Positions 7,912 through 17,439 of a stretch of DNA of 64,000 nt are shown here, one piece after another. This DNA comes from Mariniflexile maritimum (lineage in GTDB: Bacteria > Bacteroidota > Bacteroidia > Flavobacteriales > Flavobacteriaceae): assembly GCF_009746565.1 (NCBI RefSeq), contig NZ_WRPN01000011.1, positions 42,839 through 106,838 of the forward strand. Reading direction: 5' to 3'. The notes beneath the pieces were generated by a model. It was not told the DNA's origin and made no database searches. It worked only from the letters and a program-made list of their open reading frames with translations. The position numbers and the translations under genes are program-made. How positions within the stretch are numbered: position 1 is the stretch's first letter; the number at the start of each line of letters is the position of its first letter.

Positions 7912-9360
7912 ATGAAACAGTTAAAATATGCACTCGGACTATCGGTGGCTTTCATGCTTTTTTTTACATCATGTTTTAATAATGAGGAAAAAAAATATGA
8001 AAATGCCGAAGATATTCCCGTAAACAAAGAAATGATTGCTGAGTTAACCTCGCCACCCCATGTACCTACCCCCGTTGGGAAAAGAAAAGCAAAAAAACTT
8101 ATCGTTAAAATGGAAATTCTTGAAAAAGAAGGCGAGATGACCGATGGCGTTAAATATGTATATTGGACCTTTGGCGGCACGGTTCCGGGAAGTTTTATAA
8201 GAACCCGCGTGGGCGATGAGGTAGAGTTCCATTTACAGAACCACCCAAATAATAAATTACCGCACAACATCGATTTGCATGCCGTAAACGGCCCAGGTGG
8301 TGGAGCAGAATCATCATTTGTAGCCCCAGGGCACGAAAAAACCTTTTCGTTCAAAACCTTAAATCCTGGTTTGTATGTTTACCATTGTGCCACAGCTCCG
8401 GTTGGTATGCACATTGCAAACGGCATGTACGGTTTAATTTTAGTTGAGCCAGAAGGTGGTTTGCCCCCAGTTGACAAAGAATACTACATCATGCAAGGCG
8501 ATTTTTATACCAAAGGTGCCAATGGCGAACGTGGTTTGCAACCTTTCGATATGCAAAAAGCCGTGGATGAAAAAGCAGACTATGTAGTGTTTAATGGAAA
8601 AGTAGGTGCTTTAACCGGCGATAATGCCATTACTGCAAAAGTGGGCGAAACCGTTAGGCTTTTTGTTGGTAACGGTGGCCCTGGCCTAACTTCGGCCTTT
8701 CATGTTATAGGGGAAATATTCGATAAAGTTCACATTGAAGGTGGCGATAAAATAAACGAAAATGTACAAACCACCGTCATCCCCCCAGGAGGCGCAGCCA
8801 TTGTAGAGTTTCGTGTTGAAGTTCCGGGCACCTTCATTTTAGTCGATCACGCTATTTTTAGAGCCTTCAATAAAGGAGCCTTGGGTATGTTGAAGGTTGA
8901 AGGCGAAAAAGACAAGAAAATTTATTCAGGTGAATTGCGCGACGACGTTTATTTACCAGAAGGCCCAGGCATCCAAACCATGCCTACCACAGGTGAAGTT
9001 GTAGCTTCTGAAATACCCGCCAAATCGATTGAAGAGCAAATAAAATTTGGTAAAAATATTTATATGCAAACCTGTTTTGCCTGTCATCAAGCAGAAGGCC
9101 AAGGCATACCGAACGCCTTTCCTCCATTGGCAAAATCAGATTATTTGAATGCTGATGTTGATAGAGCCATTGGCATTGTTTTGCACGGAAAAACAGGAGA
9201 AATCACCGTTAATGGTCAAAAATACAATAGTGTAATGACCAAACAAATGCTTTCTTCGGCTGAAATCGCCAATGTATTGACCTATGTTTATAACAGTTGG
9301 GGCAACTCAGGAAAAGTAGTAACTACCGATATGGTTGAAAAAGTAAAGAACAAAAAATAA
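7912..9360 (+). CDS. nirK: Copper nitrite reductase NirK with fused C-terminal cytochrome c
   Basis: A 482-residue lipoprotein reducing nitrite to NO. I place the start at 7912 rather than the in-frame 7876, because 7912 gives a clean lipoprotein signal with Cys21. Two cupredoxin domains carry the type 1 copper ligands (His118, Cys159, His167, Met172) and type 2 ligands (His123, His158, His313), with the catalytic Asp121 in HNID and His264. From about residue 375 comes a cytochrome c domain with CFACH (388-392). The heme domain would pass electrons directly to the type 1 copper. It is the first gene of a block with nirV and nor genes. Confidence 0.95.
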   Translation: MKQLKYALGLSVAFMLFFTSCFNNEEKKYENAEDIPVNKEMIAELTSPPHVPTPVGKRKAKKLIVKMEILEKEGEMTDGVKYVYWTFGGTVPGSFIRTRVGDEVEFHLQNHPNNKLPHNIDLHAVNGPGGGAESSFVAPGHEKTFSFKTLNPGLYVYHCATAPVGMHIANGMYGLILVEPEGGLPPVDKEYYIMQGDFYTKGANGERGLQPFDMQKAVDEKADYVVFNGKVGALTGDNAITAKVGETVRLFVGNGGPGLTSAFHVIGEIFDKVHIEGGDKINENVQTTVIPPGGAAIVEFRVEVPGTFILVDHAIFRAFNKGALGMLKVEGEKDKKIYSGELRDDVYLPEGPGIQTMPTTGEVVASEIPAKSIEEQIKFGKNIYMQTCFACHQAEGQGIPNAFPPLAKSDYLNADVDRAIGIVLHGKTGEITVNGQKYNSVMTKQMLSSAEIANVLTYVYNSWGNSGKVVTTDMVEKVKNKK

Positions 9361-9369
9361 ATCATACCA

Positions 9370-10149
9370 ATGAAAACCCACGCCTTTAAACTTTTAGTTG
9401 CTTTTTTAGTGCTTCAACCACTACTTTTCGCGCAGTCTAAAGGCATGGTTTCCATTAAAGGAAGTCGGTATATCCCGCTTTACGGTCGCGATTCCACGGT
9501 AGTTGAGGTTTCGGATTTTGAAATGGACGCCTATCCTGTTACCAACAAGGATTATGTAGATTTTGTAAAAAAATATCCAAAATGGCGCAAATCGAAAGTT
9601 ATTAAACTATTTGCCGATAACAGTTATTTGTCCAACTGGAAAAACGACCTAGAATTGAAGGATTCTGAAAAACCAAACAGCCCCGTAACCTATGTTTCGT
9701 GGTTTGCGGCTAAAGAATACTGCGAATGTCAAGGCAAACGCCTACCCACGGTCGATGAATGGGAATATGCTGCCATGGCCGATGAAACCACCAAAGATGC
9801 ACGCATCAAACCTTCCTACAATGCACAAATCTTGTCGTGGTACGAAGCGCCCCGATCTAACGAAAACACAATTGGGAACCATCCAAAAAATGTGTGGGGC
9901 GTTTACGATTTGCACGGACTGGTTTGGGAATGGACACAAGATTTCAATTCGGTTCTCATAACGGGCGAATCCAGAAAAGATTCCGACAAGGACAGTAAGC
10001 TGTTTTGTGGAAGCGCTTCCTTAAACGCCACCAATTTAATGAATTACGCCGCCTTTATGCGTTATGCCATTCGGGGTAGTTTGAAAGCCAAATATTCCAT
10101 GAAAAACCTTGGTTTTAGATGTGTAAAGGATAGTAAATTAGTGAAATAG
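9370..10149 (+). CDS. nirV: NirV-like formylglycine-generating-enzyme family protein
   Basis: A 259-residue secreted protein (signal peptide to about residue 21, LLFAQS) with an FGE/SUMF1-type domain: DAYPVTNKDYVDFV, PVTYVSWFAAKEYCECQGKRLPTVDEWEYAA, GVYDLHGLVWEWTQD and the closing RYAIRGSL..GFRCVK. NirV proteins of this family follow nirK in several denitrifiers; their exact role is not settled, though maturation of NirK is often suggested. It starts 9 bases after nirK. Confidence 0.85.
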   Translation: MKTHAFKLLVAFLVLQPLLFAQSKGMVSIKGSRYIPLYGRDSTVVEVSDFEMDAYPVTNKDYVDFVKKYPKWRKSKVIKLFADNSYLSNWKNDLELKDSEKPNSPVTYVSWFAAKEYCECQGKRLPTVDEWEYAAMADETTKDARIKPSYNAQILSWYEAPRSNENTIGNHPKNVWGVYDLHGLVWEWTQDFNSVLITGESRKDSDKDSKLFCGSASLNATNLMNYAAFMRYAIRGSLKAKYSMKNLGFRCVKDSKLVK

Positions 10150-10205
10150 TTATTGGTTATTAAGGTGATGCCTTACTACCTCAATAACCCAACAACCCAA
10201 CAACA

Positions 10206-10922
10206 ATGAACTACATAAAATACATTCTGTTAACATTCATCACCGTTTTTACATTTCAAAGTTGCAATTCCGAAAAAAAATCGAAAGGCGACACTGTTGA
10301 AGTCTATCAATGCCCCATGCAATGTGAAGGCGAAAAAACCTATACTGAACCCGGAAGTTGCCCCGTTTGTAACATGGACTTAAAAGCGGTTGAAAAAACT
10401 TCAAAAGTAGAAAATGATGGTGCCATTTCCGAAGAATCCATATTCAATTTAACTTCTCTATGGCATACCCAAAACGACAAAACCATTCAGCTTAAAGACT
10501 TAAAGGGCAAAACCTTGGTAATGGTGATGATTTACACATCCTGTAAAGCGGCGTGCCCACGGTTGGCCGCAGATATGCGCCACATTGAGGCACAAATTCC
10601 AGATGAAAAAATAAAGAACATCCAGTTTGTATTGGTTAGTATCGACCCAAAAGTTGATACGCCAGAAAAACTAAAAGCCTTTGCCAAAGAAAACGCTATG
10701 GATGGTGAACAATGGACCTTCTTGCAAGGTACCGAAAGCGGTGTTCGTGAGTTTGCAAACGTGCTATCGGTAAAATACAAAGAAATTTCACCCATCGATT
10801 TTTCACATTCAAACATCATCAGCGTGTTTAACCCACAAGGTGAATTGGTGCACCAACAGGAAGGTTTGGGGGTTAACAACGAAACAACCGTACATACCAT
10901 CCTGGACGTAACAAAAACATAG
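10206..10922 (+). CDS. Sco1/SenC-like copper chaperone with N-terminal heavy-metal-binding domain
   Basis: A 238-residue lipoprotein (Cys20 in FQSCNSE). Residues about 33-65 form a heavy-metal-binding motif (YQCPMQCEG ... GSCPVCNMDL). A thioredoxin-like Sco domain follows with the CxxxC copper site in SCKAACPRL and a later conserved His in DFSHSNIISV. Sco proteins deliver copper to CuA or similar sites. Lying between nirV and norC, it probably supplies copper to NirK and NosZ. Confidence 0.88.
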   Translation: MNYIKYILLTFITVFTFQSCNSEKKSKGDTVEVYQCPMQCEGEKTYTEPGSCPVCNMDLKAVEKTSKVENDGAISEESIFNLTSLWHTQNDKTIQLKDLKGKTLVMVMIYTSCKAACPRLAADMRHIEAQIPDEKIKNIQFVLVSIDPKVDTPEKLKAFAKENAMDGEQWTFLQGTESGVREFANVLSVKYKEISPIDFSHSNIISVFNPQGELVHQQEGLGVNNETTVHTILDVTKT

Positions 10923-10946
10923 AATACTAATCAAATCTAAATAAAT

Positions 10947-11381
10947 ATGTTATCAAAAAAACAAGCACGTGCCTTTTTTCTTGGGGGAACTGTCGTTACT
11001 TTTTTAATATTTATTGGCCTTACCATTTACTCGTTCAGTAAAGCCCAAGACCAATCAAATGATGAAGAAATAACGGAAGCAGTTGTTCGCGGAAAAGATC
11101 TTTGGGAAGCCAATAACTGTATGGGGTGCCATACCGTATTAGGCGAAGGAGCCTATTATGCTCCAGAATTGACAAAAGTAATCGACCGACGAGGTGCAGG
11201 TTACGTTACAGCCGTTTTAATGACCCCCGTTTCTTGGGAGCCTAACGGACGGAAAATGGTTGCCTACGGCTTTTCAAAAGAAGAAGCCAACGACCTGATT
11301 GCCTTTTTTGAATGGATTGGCAAAATTGACCTAAATGGCTTCGACCGCGTAGTATCACCATTATCAAAAGACGAAAACTAA
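10947..11381 (+). CDS. norC: NorC, cytochrome c subunit of nitric oxide reductase
   Basis: A 144-residue protein with one N-terminal membrane anchor (about residues 10-30) and a heme c site CMGCH in NNCMGCHTVLGEGAYYAPELT, the family signature. NorC passes electrons to NorB. It lies 16 bases before norB. Confidence 0.95.
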   Translation: MLSKKQARAFFLGGTVVTFLIFIGLTIYSFSKAQDQSNDEEITEAVVRGKDLWEANNCMGCHTVLGEGAYYAPELTKVIDRRGAGYVTAVLMTPVSWEPNGRKMVAYGFSKEEANDLIAFFEWIGKIDLNGFDRVVSPLSKDEN

Positions 11382-11397
11382 ACTAAAAATTATACAA

Positions 11398-12738
11398 ATG
11401 AAATATAAATCACAAAAAGTAGCGTATTGGTTTTTTGCGCTCTCCATGTTATTGTTTGGGCTTCAAATAGTATATGGTTTTATAATGGGTTTTGCACACG
11501 CCGGTATGGATGGTTTGCACGATGTTATTCCGTTTAACACAGCAAGGGCGGTACACACTAATTTATTGGTGGTTTGGTTATTGTCTGGTTTTATGGGTGC
11601 TGCTTACTATATAATACCAGAAGAAGCGCAACACGAATTGGTAAGCGTAAAATTGGCTTATGTACAGTTAATAAGTTTAGCGGTTGTGGGCGTGGTCGCC
11701 ATTGTTGGCTATCATTTTAACTATTGGGAAGGACGCAAGTTTTTAGAAATCCCAAGACCTTTGGATTACCTGGTGGTTGTAAACGTTCTTTTATTTTTAG
11801 GACTTATTTTAGTAACGCTTTTTAAAGGAAAACGACGAACCACCACCGCTTTGGTGCTTTCTATGGGGCTTCTTTTCGCGGCACTTTTATACTTACCGGG
11901 AATGCTCCCTTTTGACAGCCAAGTTAAAGACTCATTCTTTAGATGGTGGGTAGTGCATTTATGGGTTGAAGGCGTTTGGGAACTTATTATGGGCGGTATC
12001 TTATCTTTCCTTTTAATCAAACTTACAGGGGTTGATAGGGAAGTTATTGAAAAATGGCTGTACGTTATTGTTGGGTTAACTTTCTTATCGGGTGTTCTAG
12101 GTACTGGCCACCATTACTACTACATAGGGGTAAACAAAATTTGGCTAATCGTGGGCGGTATTTTCTCTGCGTTAGAGCCTTTAGCCTTTTTGGCCATGGC
12201 ACTATTTGCGGTTAATATGTACCGAAAAGGTGAAAAAAAACACCCAAATACCTTGGCTTTATACTGGACCCTCGGTGCTGCCATCGTATCGTTTATAGGC
12301 GCTGGCCTGTTAGGTTTTGCACATACGTTGCCACAAACCAATTTATATACGCACGGTACGTTGGTTACCGCCATGCACGGTCACTTAGCGTTTTGGGGCG
12401 CTTATGCCATGATCGTTTTGGCCATCATCAGTTATAGTTTGCCTAACCTTACTGGGCGAAAATTATACGACAGTTCGTTAGGTCGAATGGCTTTTTGGTT
12501 CTCTAATATTGGAATTTTAGGAATGACGGTTGCCTTTGGGGTTGCTGGCGTTGTTCAAGTGTATTTGGAGCGGAAATTGAAAATGGAGTTTATGGCAGTT
12601 CAAAAGGAAATTGAAATCCACTTCATTGTTTTAATAATCTGCGCTACGTTATTTACTACCGGAATCATTATGTACATGATAGATTTCTATAAACACGGAA
12701 CACCAACCGATGAAGCCTTAGAAACAACACCTCATTAA
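11398..12738 (+). CDS. norB: NorB, catalytic subunit of cytochrome c-dependent NO reductase
   Basis: A 446-residue, twelve-helix heme-copper-family protein. It is the short form paired with NorC (no N-terminal quinol-oxidase extension). Visible conserved features are the heme ligand region RAVHTNLLVVW, the active-site VHLWVEGVWELIMGG (His and Glu), GHHYYYIG (His pair) and HGHLAFWGAYAM. It reduces two NO to N2O in the inner membrane. Confidence 0.95.
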   Translation: MKYKSQKVAYWFFALSMLLFGLQIVYGFIMGFAHAGMDGLHDVIPFNTARAVHTNLLVVWLLSGFMGAAYYIIPEEAQHELVSVKLAYVQLISLAVVGVVAIVGYHFNYWEGRKFLEIPRPLDYLVVVNVLLFLGLILVTLFKGKRRTTTALVLSMGLLFAALLYLPGMLPFDSQVKDSFFRWWVVHLWVEGVWELIMGGILSFLLIKLTGVDREVIEKWLYVIVGLTFLSGVLGTGHHYYYIGVNKIWLIVGGIFSALEPLAFLAMALFAVNMYRKGEKKHPNTLALYWTLGAAIVSFIGAGLLGFAHTLPQTNLYTHGTLVTAMHGHLAFWGAYAMIVLAIISYSLPNLTGRKLYDSSLGRMAFWFSNIGILGMTVAFGVAGVVQVYLERKLKMEFMAVQKEIEIHFIVLIICATLFTTGIIMYMIDFYKHGTPTDEALETTPH

Positions 12739-12755
12739 ATTAATTCAAATAAACT

Positions 12756-12799
12756 AAACCAGGGTTAACTTTCACACAGATTCTTAGCTCTGGTTTTTT
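12756..12799 (+). terminator. Terminator or attenuator between norB and norQ
   Basis: AAACCAGGG (12756-12764) pairs with CTCTGGTTT (12788-12796), followed by a T run. It would let norCB be made in larger amounts than the accessory genes norQ and norD. Confidence 0.7.
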
Positions 12800-12816
12800 A
12801 TTAAAATAAGCAACAA

Positions 12817-13590
12817 ATGAATGTACCGTATTATTACGCCATCGATAAGGAATTAGATGTTTTTGAGCATGCCCATACCTGTAAAATCCCGCTTTTGCTA
12901 AAGGGGCCCACAGGCACCGGAAAGTCGCGTTTTGTAGAACACATGGCACATAAATTAAAATCAGGTTTAATTACCATTTCCTGCCATGAGGAAACATCAT
13001 CAACCGATTTAATAGGGCGCTTCATTATCAAAGGTGCCGAAACCGTTTGGCTGGATGGCCCCTTAACTACCGCCGTTAAAAATGGCTCTATTTTCTATCT
13101 TGATGAAATTGCCGAAGCGCGACCCGACGTTATTGTTGCCATACATTCCCTAACCGACCACCGGCGCGAGCTGTTTATTGATAAGTTGGGCGAAACCGTA
13201 AAAGCACATGAAAACTTTATGCTTGTTGCATCCTTCAACCCCGGCTATCAACGCGGGTTTAAAGAGTTGAAACCTTCAACGCGCCAACGCTTTGTCGCAC
13301 TTTCATTTGCATATCCTGAAGCAAAAATTGAAGCTGAAATTTTAACTTCAGAAACAAACATTCCCATGGATGTTGCTAAAAAATTGGTAAACATAGCCAC
13401 AAAAATTAGGAACCTTACCGAACTTGGGCTTACCGAAACGGTTTCAACACGCTTATTGGTAGATGCCGCAAAATTAATCCATACTGGGCTGCCAAAACGT
13501 TTAGCGGTGCATGTGGCCGTTATTGAGCCTTTAACCGACGATTTGGAAGTGGTTCAAGCACTTAAAGATTTAAGCGATTTAATGATATGA
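12817..13590 (+). CDS. norQ: NorQ, MoxR-type AAA+ ATPase for NorCB activation
   Basis: A 257-residue AAA+ protein of the CbbQ/NirQ/NorQ family. Walker A is GPTGTGKS (about residues 31-38), Walker B is FYLDEIAEARPD, followed by sensor regions SFNPGYQRGFKELKPSTRQRF. It works with the VWA protein NorD to insert the non-heme iron or otherwise activate NorB. The gene follows the norB terminator. Confidence 0.93.
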   Translation: MNVPYYYAIDKELDVFEHAHTCKIPLLLKGPTGTGKSRFVEHMAHKLKSGLITISCHEETSSTDLIGRFIIKGAETVWLDGPLTTAVKNGSIFYLDEIAEARPDVIVAIHSLTDHRRELFIDKLGETVKAHENFMLVASFNPGYQRGFKELKPSTRQRFVALSFAYPEAKIEAEILTSETNIPMDVAKKLVNIATKIRNLTELGLTETVSTRLLVDAAKLIHTGLPKRLAVHVAVIEPLTDDLEVVQALKDLSDLMI

Positions 13591-13649
13591 AAAGGTTTTT
13601 TTCACGCAAAGGCGCGAAGCTTTGAACTTGAAACCATAAACTGAAAAGA

Positions 13650-15425
13650 ATGTTTGAATTCGAGCCAGATGAATACATATTTACCAAGTTTGCCTTTTTC
13701 TTCAAAAAACGGAAAAAGAAAAAAGAGGCAGCACTCGAACATGCCGTAAACTTAAGCGACATCAAACCCAGGCTTTCCATTTTTGCCCGTGCCATTACCG
13801 GTGAACCCATTGAACTATTTGAGGCCGAACGTGAAGGTGGCTATAAAAACAATAACTTTTTTTTACCAACAAAATTTTCCGATTTTGAAACCGAGGAAGA
13901 AAACCTCTCGTTTTATCTCTTCAGGATCCTCTACCTCGCCATTCAAAAAAATTTAGATTTTAATTGGAACGATTCCGCAGAGCACAACACCTCCGAATCG
14001 CAGCAAAAAGCTCAAGAAACTTCAGAAGAAGTTTTAAAAGAACTGTTCAATCAATTTCCCATAACCGAGAAATACCATCAAAAATTCGTTTCCTTCTATA
14101 AAAATAAGGCCACCGAAAAACAACCGGCCGACCTCTCGTTTATTTATGGAAAATGGATGAAAAACACGCCAGAAGACGATGCCGAAAACCAACTTAAAAA
14201 CTTTTCGGAAAAAGTAAAAACGGCAAATCAAGAACAACCAAAAACTACTATCAAATCGAGAGCCGTTGAAGAAATCATCTCGGTTCAAATAGACCAAAAA
14301 CAAATAGAGGACTCTGTGCTTCAACACCGATTTGAAAAAGTGGAAACTGCCGAAGAGTTTGGGGGTAATTTTAGGGATATGGACGGTGACGACGATTTGG
14401 AGGACCATTCCAACGCGCTCGACGAGGTTCAAATGAAGCACACCGTTCGGGTGGACGATACGGCACACTCGGTGTATCAAGCCGAATTTACCGAAAACAC
14501 AACCATCTTGGAAAGTGCAGAAAGTGAGAGCAACGGCCCTTTTATCCATTACGATGAATGGGATTATACCAAACGTGCCTACAAAAACGATTTTTGCAAA
14601 GTATATCCAAAAACACAGCTAAAAACAGATGTTTCCTATTATAAAAAAACACTTAACGAAAACCGCTCCACATTGGTAGGTTTGCGTAAAATGCTTACCA
14701 CGGTAAACAACAAATACCAGCAACAACGCAGGCAAACACAGGGTGAAGAGTTTGATATTGATGCGATAACCGATTTGTTTATCGATGTAAAATCCGGCCA
14801 TACTCCTTCAGAAAAAATATATCTGTCCAAACGTAAAAAGGAAAAAGACCTGTCCATTTTATTGCTGTTGGATATTAGCCTTTCTAGCGATGGTTACGCC
14901 GCCGGAAACCGCGTTATTGATGTCGAGAAACAAGTGTCCATTTTGTTTGGCGAAATTTTAAATGAGTTTAACATCGATTTCTCTATTGATTGTTTTTATT
15001 CTAAAACACGCAACCATTCATCCTATTTAGGCCTAAAAAACTTTGACGAGCATTGGGATACCGCCAAATACCGCATTGGCGCCATAGAACCCAGTGGTTA
15101 TACCCGTATTGGTGCGGCACTGCGCCATTCTGGAGCCTTGTTGGATAAGCGCGAAACCAAAAACAAATGGGTCATTTTAATATCGGACGGCAAACCAAAT
15201 GATTACGATAAATACGAAGGCAAATACGGTGTTAACGATGTAAAACAAGCCTTGCGCGAACTTAACGAACGCCAAATAAACTCGTATGCTTTGGCCATTG
15301 AGGCACAAGCCAAATACTATTTGCCCCAAATGTTCGGGCAAAACCACTATCAAATTCTTACCACGCCCGTTGAACTGTTACAGTCTATGGTGAAGTTGTA
15401 TGAAAAAATTAAGCATCAATCATAA
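13650..15425 (+). CDS. norD: NorD, VWA-domain activator of NO reductase
   Basis: A 591-residue cytoplasmic protein. The long N-terminal and central part is acidic and low in recognisable motifs; the C-terminal about 200 residues form a von Willebrand A domain with a MIDAS motif (LLLLDISLSSDG, then a conserved Thr in SGYTRIG and ISDGKPNDYD). It partners the AAA+ protein NorQ just upstream. The length agrees with NorD proteins. Confidence 0.92.
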   Translation: MFEFEPDEYIFTKFAFFFKKRKKKKEAALEHAVNLSDIKPRLSIFARAITGEPIELFEAEREGGYKNNNFFLPTKFSDFETEEENLSFYLFRILYLAIQKNLDFNWNDSAEHNTSESQQKAQETSEEVLKELFNQFPITEKYHQKFVSFYKNKATEKQPADLSFIYGKWMKNTPEDDAENQLKNFSEKVKTANQEQPKTTIKSRAVEEIISVQIDQKQIEDSVLQHRFEKVETAEEFGGNFRDMDGDDDLEDHSNALDEVQMKHTVRVDDTAHSVYQAEFTENTTILESAESESNGPFIHYDEWDYTKRAYKNDFCKVYPKTQLKTDVSYYKKTLNENRSTLVGLRKMLTTVNNKYQQQRRQTQGEEFDIDAITDLFIDVKSGHTPSEKIYLSKRKKEKDLSILLLLDISLSSDGYAAGNRVIDVEKQVSILFGEILNEFNIDFSIDCFYSKTRNHSSYLGLKNFDEHWDTAKYRIGAIEPSGYTRIGAALRHSGALLDKRETKNKWVILISDGKPNDYDKYEGKYGVNDVKQALRELNERQINSYALAIEAQAKYYLPQMFGQNHYQILTTPVELLQSMVKLYEKIKHQS

Positions 15426-15455
15426 ATTAAAATTTTAGCATAATATCCCATCAAA

Positions 15456-16430
15456 ATGAACTCATTTTTACCCACAGTAGAACAATTACCAAAAGGGCAT
15501 CCTATAAAAGTATATTACCAGGAAAGCGCCTTAATACAAGATTTGATTTTAGAACTAAACGATTCCAACCCTGTTGAAGACTTTCAGAAATATTTCAACA
15601 TTTTCAATCAATTAACCACCATCGAAAAACGTTTCAAACGAAAAGAAAACCAATTGTTTCCCTATTTAGAAAAACATAATTGGCACGGGCCATCGCAAGG
15701 CATGTGGTCGTTTCACGATAATTTACGCGAGCAAATACGGTTGCTAAACGGCTATAATTCAGAAAAGAATACCGCAAAAATAACGGAAAACATTCCTTAT
15801 TTGGTTGAAGGCATAACGCGTTTGCTTACCATTGAAGATGGCCGCTTGTTTCCAAATGCCATGGATTTAATTTCGGAAGATGAATGGAAAGAATTTTATA
15901 TAGGCGACGAGGAAATTGGCTGGATGCTTCCCGAAAAACCATGTCCGTACCCGCCCGTTGAAGCAACTTATGTGCACCCAAGTCAAGATTTTTCAACCCG
16001 CGATCTATCGTTTTCACTAGAAAACACCTTCCATTACGATGAAGGTTACATGACCCCCGAACAGGTTAACCTTTTACTCCGTTTCCTGCCCATCGATATC
16101 ACCTATGTTGACGAAAACGACAAAGTTATTTTTTATAACCGTGGCGACGACCGTGTTTTTGCACGTAGCAAAGGTATTATTGGCCGTGAAGTGCGTTTTT
16201 GCCATCCGCCAAAAAGTGTGGATATGGTATTGCGTATTGTAGATGAATTTAGGGCGGGCACCAAAGATGTTGCCGAATTCTGGTTCAACTTTAAAGGTCA
16301 GATTATCCATATTCGGTATTTTGCCATTCGCGATAACAACAAGCAATACAAAGGCGTGATTGAAATGTCGCAAGATATTACAGACATTCAAAAACTACAA
16401 GGCGAAAAACGACTATTAGATTGGGATTAA
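15456..16430 (+). CDS. Hemerythrin-like plus PAS domain protein (DUF438 type)
   Basis: A 324-residue protein. Residues about 14-145 look like a four-helix hemerythrin (HHE) domain with spaced His/Glu (GHP, RKENQLFPYLEKHNWHG, SFHDNLREQ, EDGRLFPNA). Residues about 210-315 form a PAS domain (DITYVDENDKVIFYNRG ... IRYFAIRDNNKQYKGVIEMSQDIT). DUF438-type proteins combine these. A di-iron or heme sensor role for NO or oxygen is plausible in this operon, but not shown. Confidence 0.8.
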   Translation: MNSFLPTVEQLPKGHPIKVYYQESALIQDLILELNDSNPVEDFQKYFNIFNQLTTIEKRFKRKENQLFPYLEKHNWHGPSQGMWSFHDNLREQIRLLNGYNSEKNTAKITENIPYLVEGITRLLTIEDGRLFPNAMDLISEDEWKEFYIGDEEIGWMLPEKPCPYPPVEATYVHPSQDFSTRDLSFSLENTFHYDEGYMTPEQVNLLLRFLPIDITYVDENDKVIFYNRGDDRVFARSKGIIGREVRFCHPPKSVDMVLRIVDEFRAGTKDVAEFWFNFKGQIIHIRYFAIRDNNKQYKGVIEMSQDITDIQKLQGEKRLLDWD

Positions 16431-16433
16431 AGC

Positions 16434-17015
16434 ATGGAAACACAAGAAATAAACTATAAAAATATTTTTTACCCACCCGGTGGCATCTTAATATGGATTA
16501 TCATATTTTTAGAACTGTTCACTTTTGGTGCAGCTCTTGTTGCCATGGTTTATTATGGCAAACAAGCGGTTGAAATATTTCATGCCTCAAGGCTTCAATT
16601 AAATGCCACTTTTGGTATGGTAAACACCCTATTTCTGTTAACCAGTGGTTATTTTATGGCTATTTCTGTAGAAGCATTAAAGCTAAAAAACACAGATAAA
16701 TTTAAAAAACTACTCCTAGTAACCATGTTTTTTGGGTTGTGCTTTCTGGGTTTAAAAAGCTTCGAATATGCCACAAAACTACACGAGGGCTTTGCTATTG
16801 GTTACAACACATTTTTCACTTTTTACTGGATGCTTACCTTATTTCATGTTATCCATGTGCTGGTTGGATTGGTTATTCTAACCTCGGTTTACTTCGGCAT
16901 TAGCAAAAAAAACAGCACCACAACCCTTGAAGATGTCGAGGCCAGTGCCGCATTTTGGCACATGTGCGATTTAATTTGGATCTTACTGTTCCCCATCATT
17001 TATTTACTTTTTTAG
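16434..17015 (+). CDS. norE: NorE-like cytochrome c oxidase subunit III family protein
   Basis: A 193-residue protein with five membrane helices, of the COX3 fold (ILIWIIIFLELFTFGAALVAM, a central HVIHVLVGLVIL, and a C-terminal FWHMCDLIWILLFPIIYLLF). NorE is an accessory of NO reductase that raises its activity. It starts 3 bases after the hemerythrin/PAS gene and is followed by norF at a 1-base gap. Confidence 0.85.
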   Translation: METQEINYKNIFYPPGGILIWIIIFLELFTFGAALVAMVYYGKQAVEIFHASRLQLNATFGMVNTLFLLTSGYFMAISVEALKLKNTDKFKKLLLVTMFFGLCFLGLKSFEYATKLHEGFAIGYNTFFTFYWMLTLFHVIHVLVGLVILTSVYFGISKKNSTTTLEDVEASAAFWHMCDLIWILLFPIIYLLF

Positions 17016-17016
17016 C

Positions 17017-17253
17017 ATGCACAAAACAAGTACCATCGCCTATATCATATTAATAGCGCTTACCATCACATCGGCGTTACTTTCAAAATTGGGCACACCG
17101 TATGTAGCGCTCCTTATTTTGCTGCTCGCCGTATTCAAGTTTATAGCAATCGCGTTTCAATTTATGGAACTAAAAAAAGCAAACCCCTTTTGGAAGGTGA
17201 TGGTTGTTGGGTTTGTGCTGCTTTTTACGGTTATAGTATGGGCCATTAAGTAG
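17017..17253 (+). CDS. norF: NorF-like small membrane protein (COX4-like)
   Basis: A 78-residue protein with three predicted helices (about residues 8-24, 27-45 and 55-75), matching the prokaryotic cytochrome c oxidase subunit IV/NorF fold (FQFMELKKANPFWKVMV). It is the last gene of the nir-nor block and probably partners NorE. Confidence 0.78.
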   Translation: MHKTSTIAYIILIALTITSALLSKLGTPYVALLILLLAVFKFIAIAFQFMELKKANPFWKVMVVGFVLLFTVIVWAIK

Positions 17254-17270
17254 CCCTCAAACTCTTTTTT

Positions 17271-17417
17271 GGGCGTTACCCAAGGGTCGGGCTTTACGCT
17301 GTATCTTTTTAAAACGTCATTGCGAGTACGAAGCACGAAGCAATCTGCCAATATTCAGTTCCATCCAAAGTTTGTTCTCCCTAGTTTTAAAAAGGATGCC
17401 GCTTCAATCCCTAACGC
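17271..17417. repeat. Composite intergenic repeat: one repeat family interrupted by another
   Basis: The outer element has a left arm at 17271-17314 (starts GGGCGTTACCC, ends CTTTTTAAAA) and a right arm at 17385-17417 (starts TTTTAAAAAGG, ends CCCTAACGC). The arms match my recollection of a repeat frequent between genes in Bacteroidota. The middle (17315-17384) begins CGTCATTGCGAG and includes CGAAGCACGAAGCAATCT, a second widespread repeat. It sits between the convergent norF and hemerythrin genes. Confidence 0.65.
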
Positions 17418-17439
17418 ACATGCCGTTTAGTTACCGTAT

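Noticed and set aside
9692..9961. Overlapping ORF of 89 codons within nirV
   Set aside because: Out-of-frame shadow of a clear FGE-family domain.
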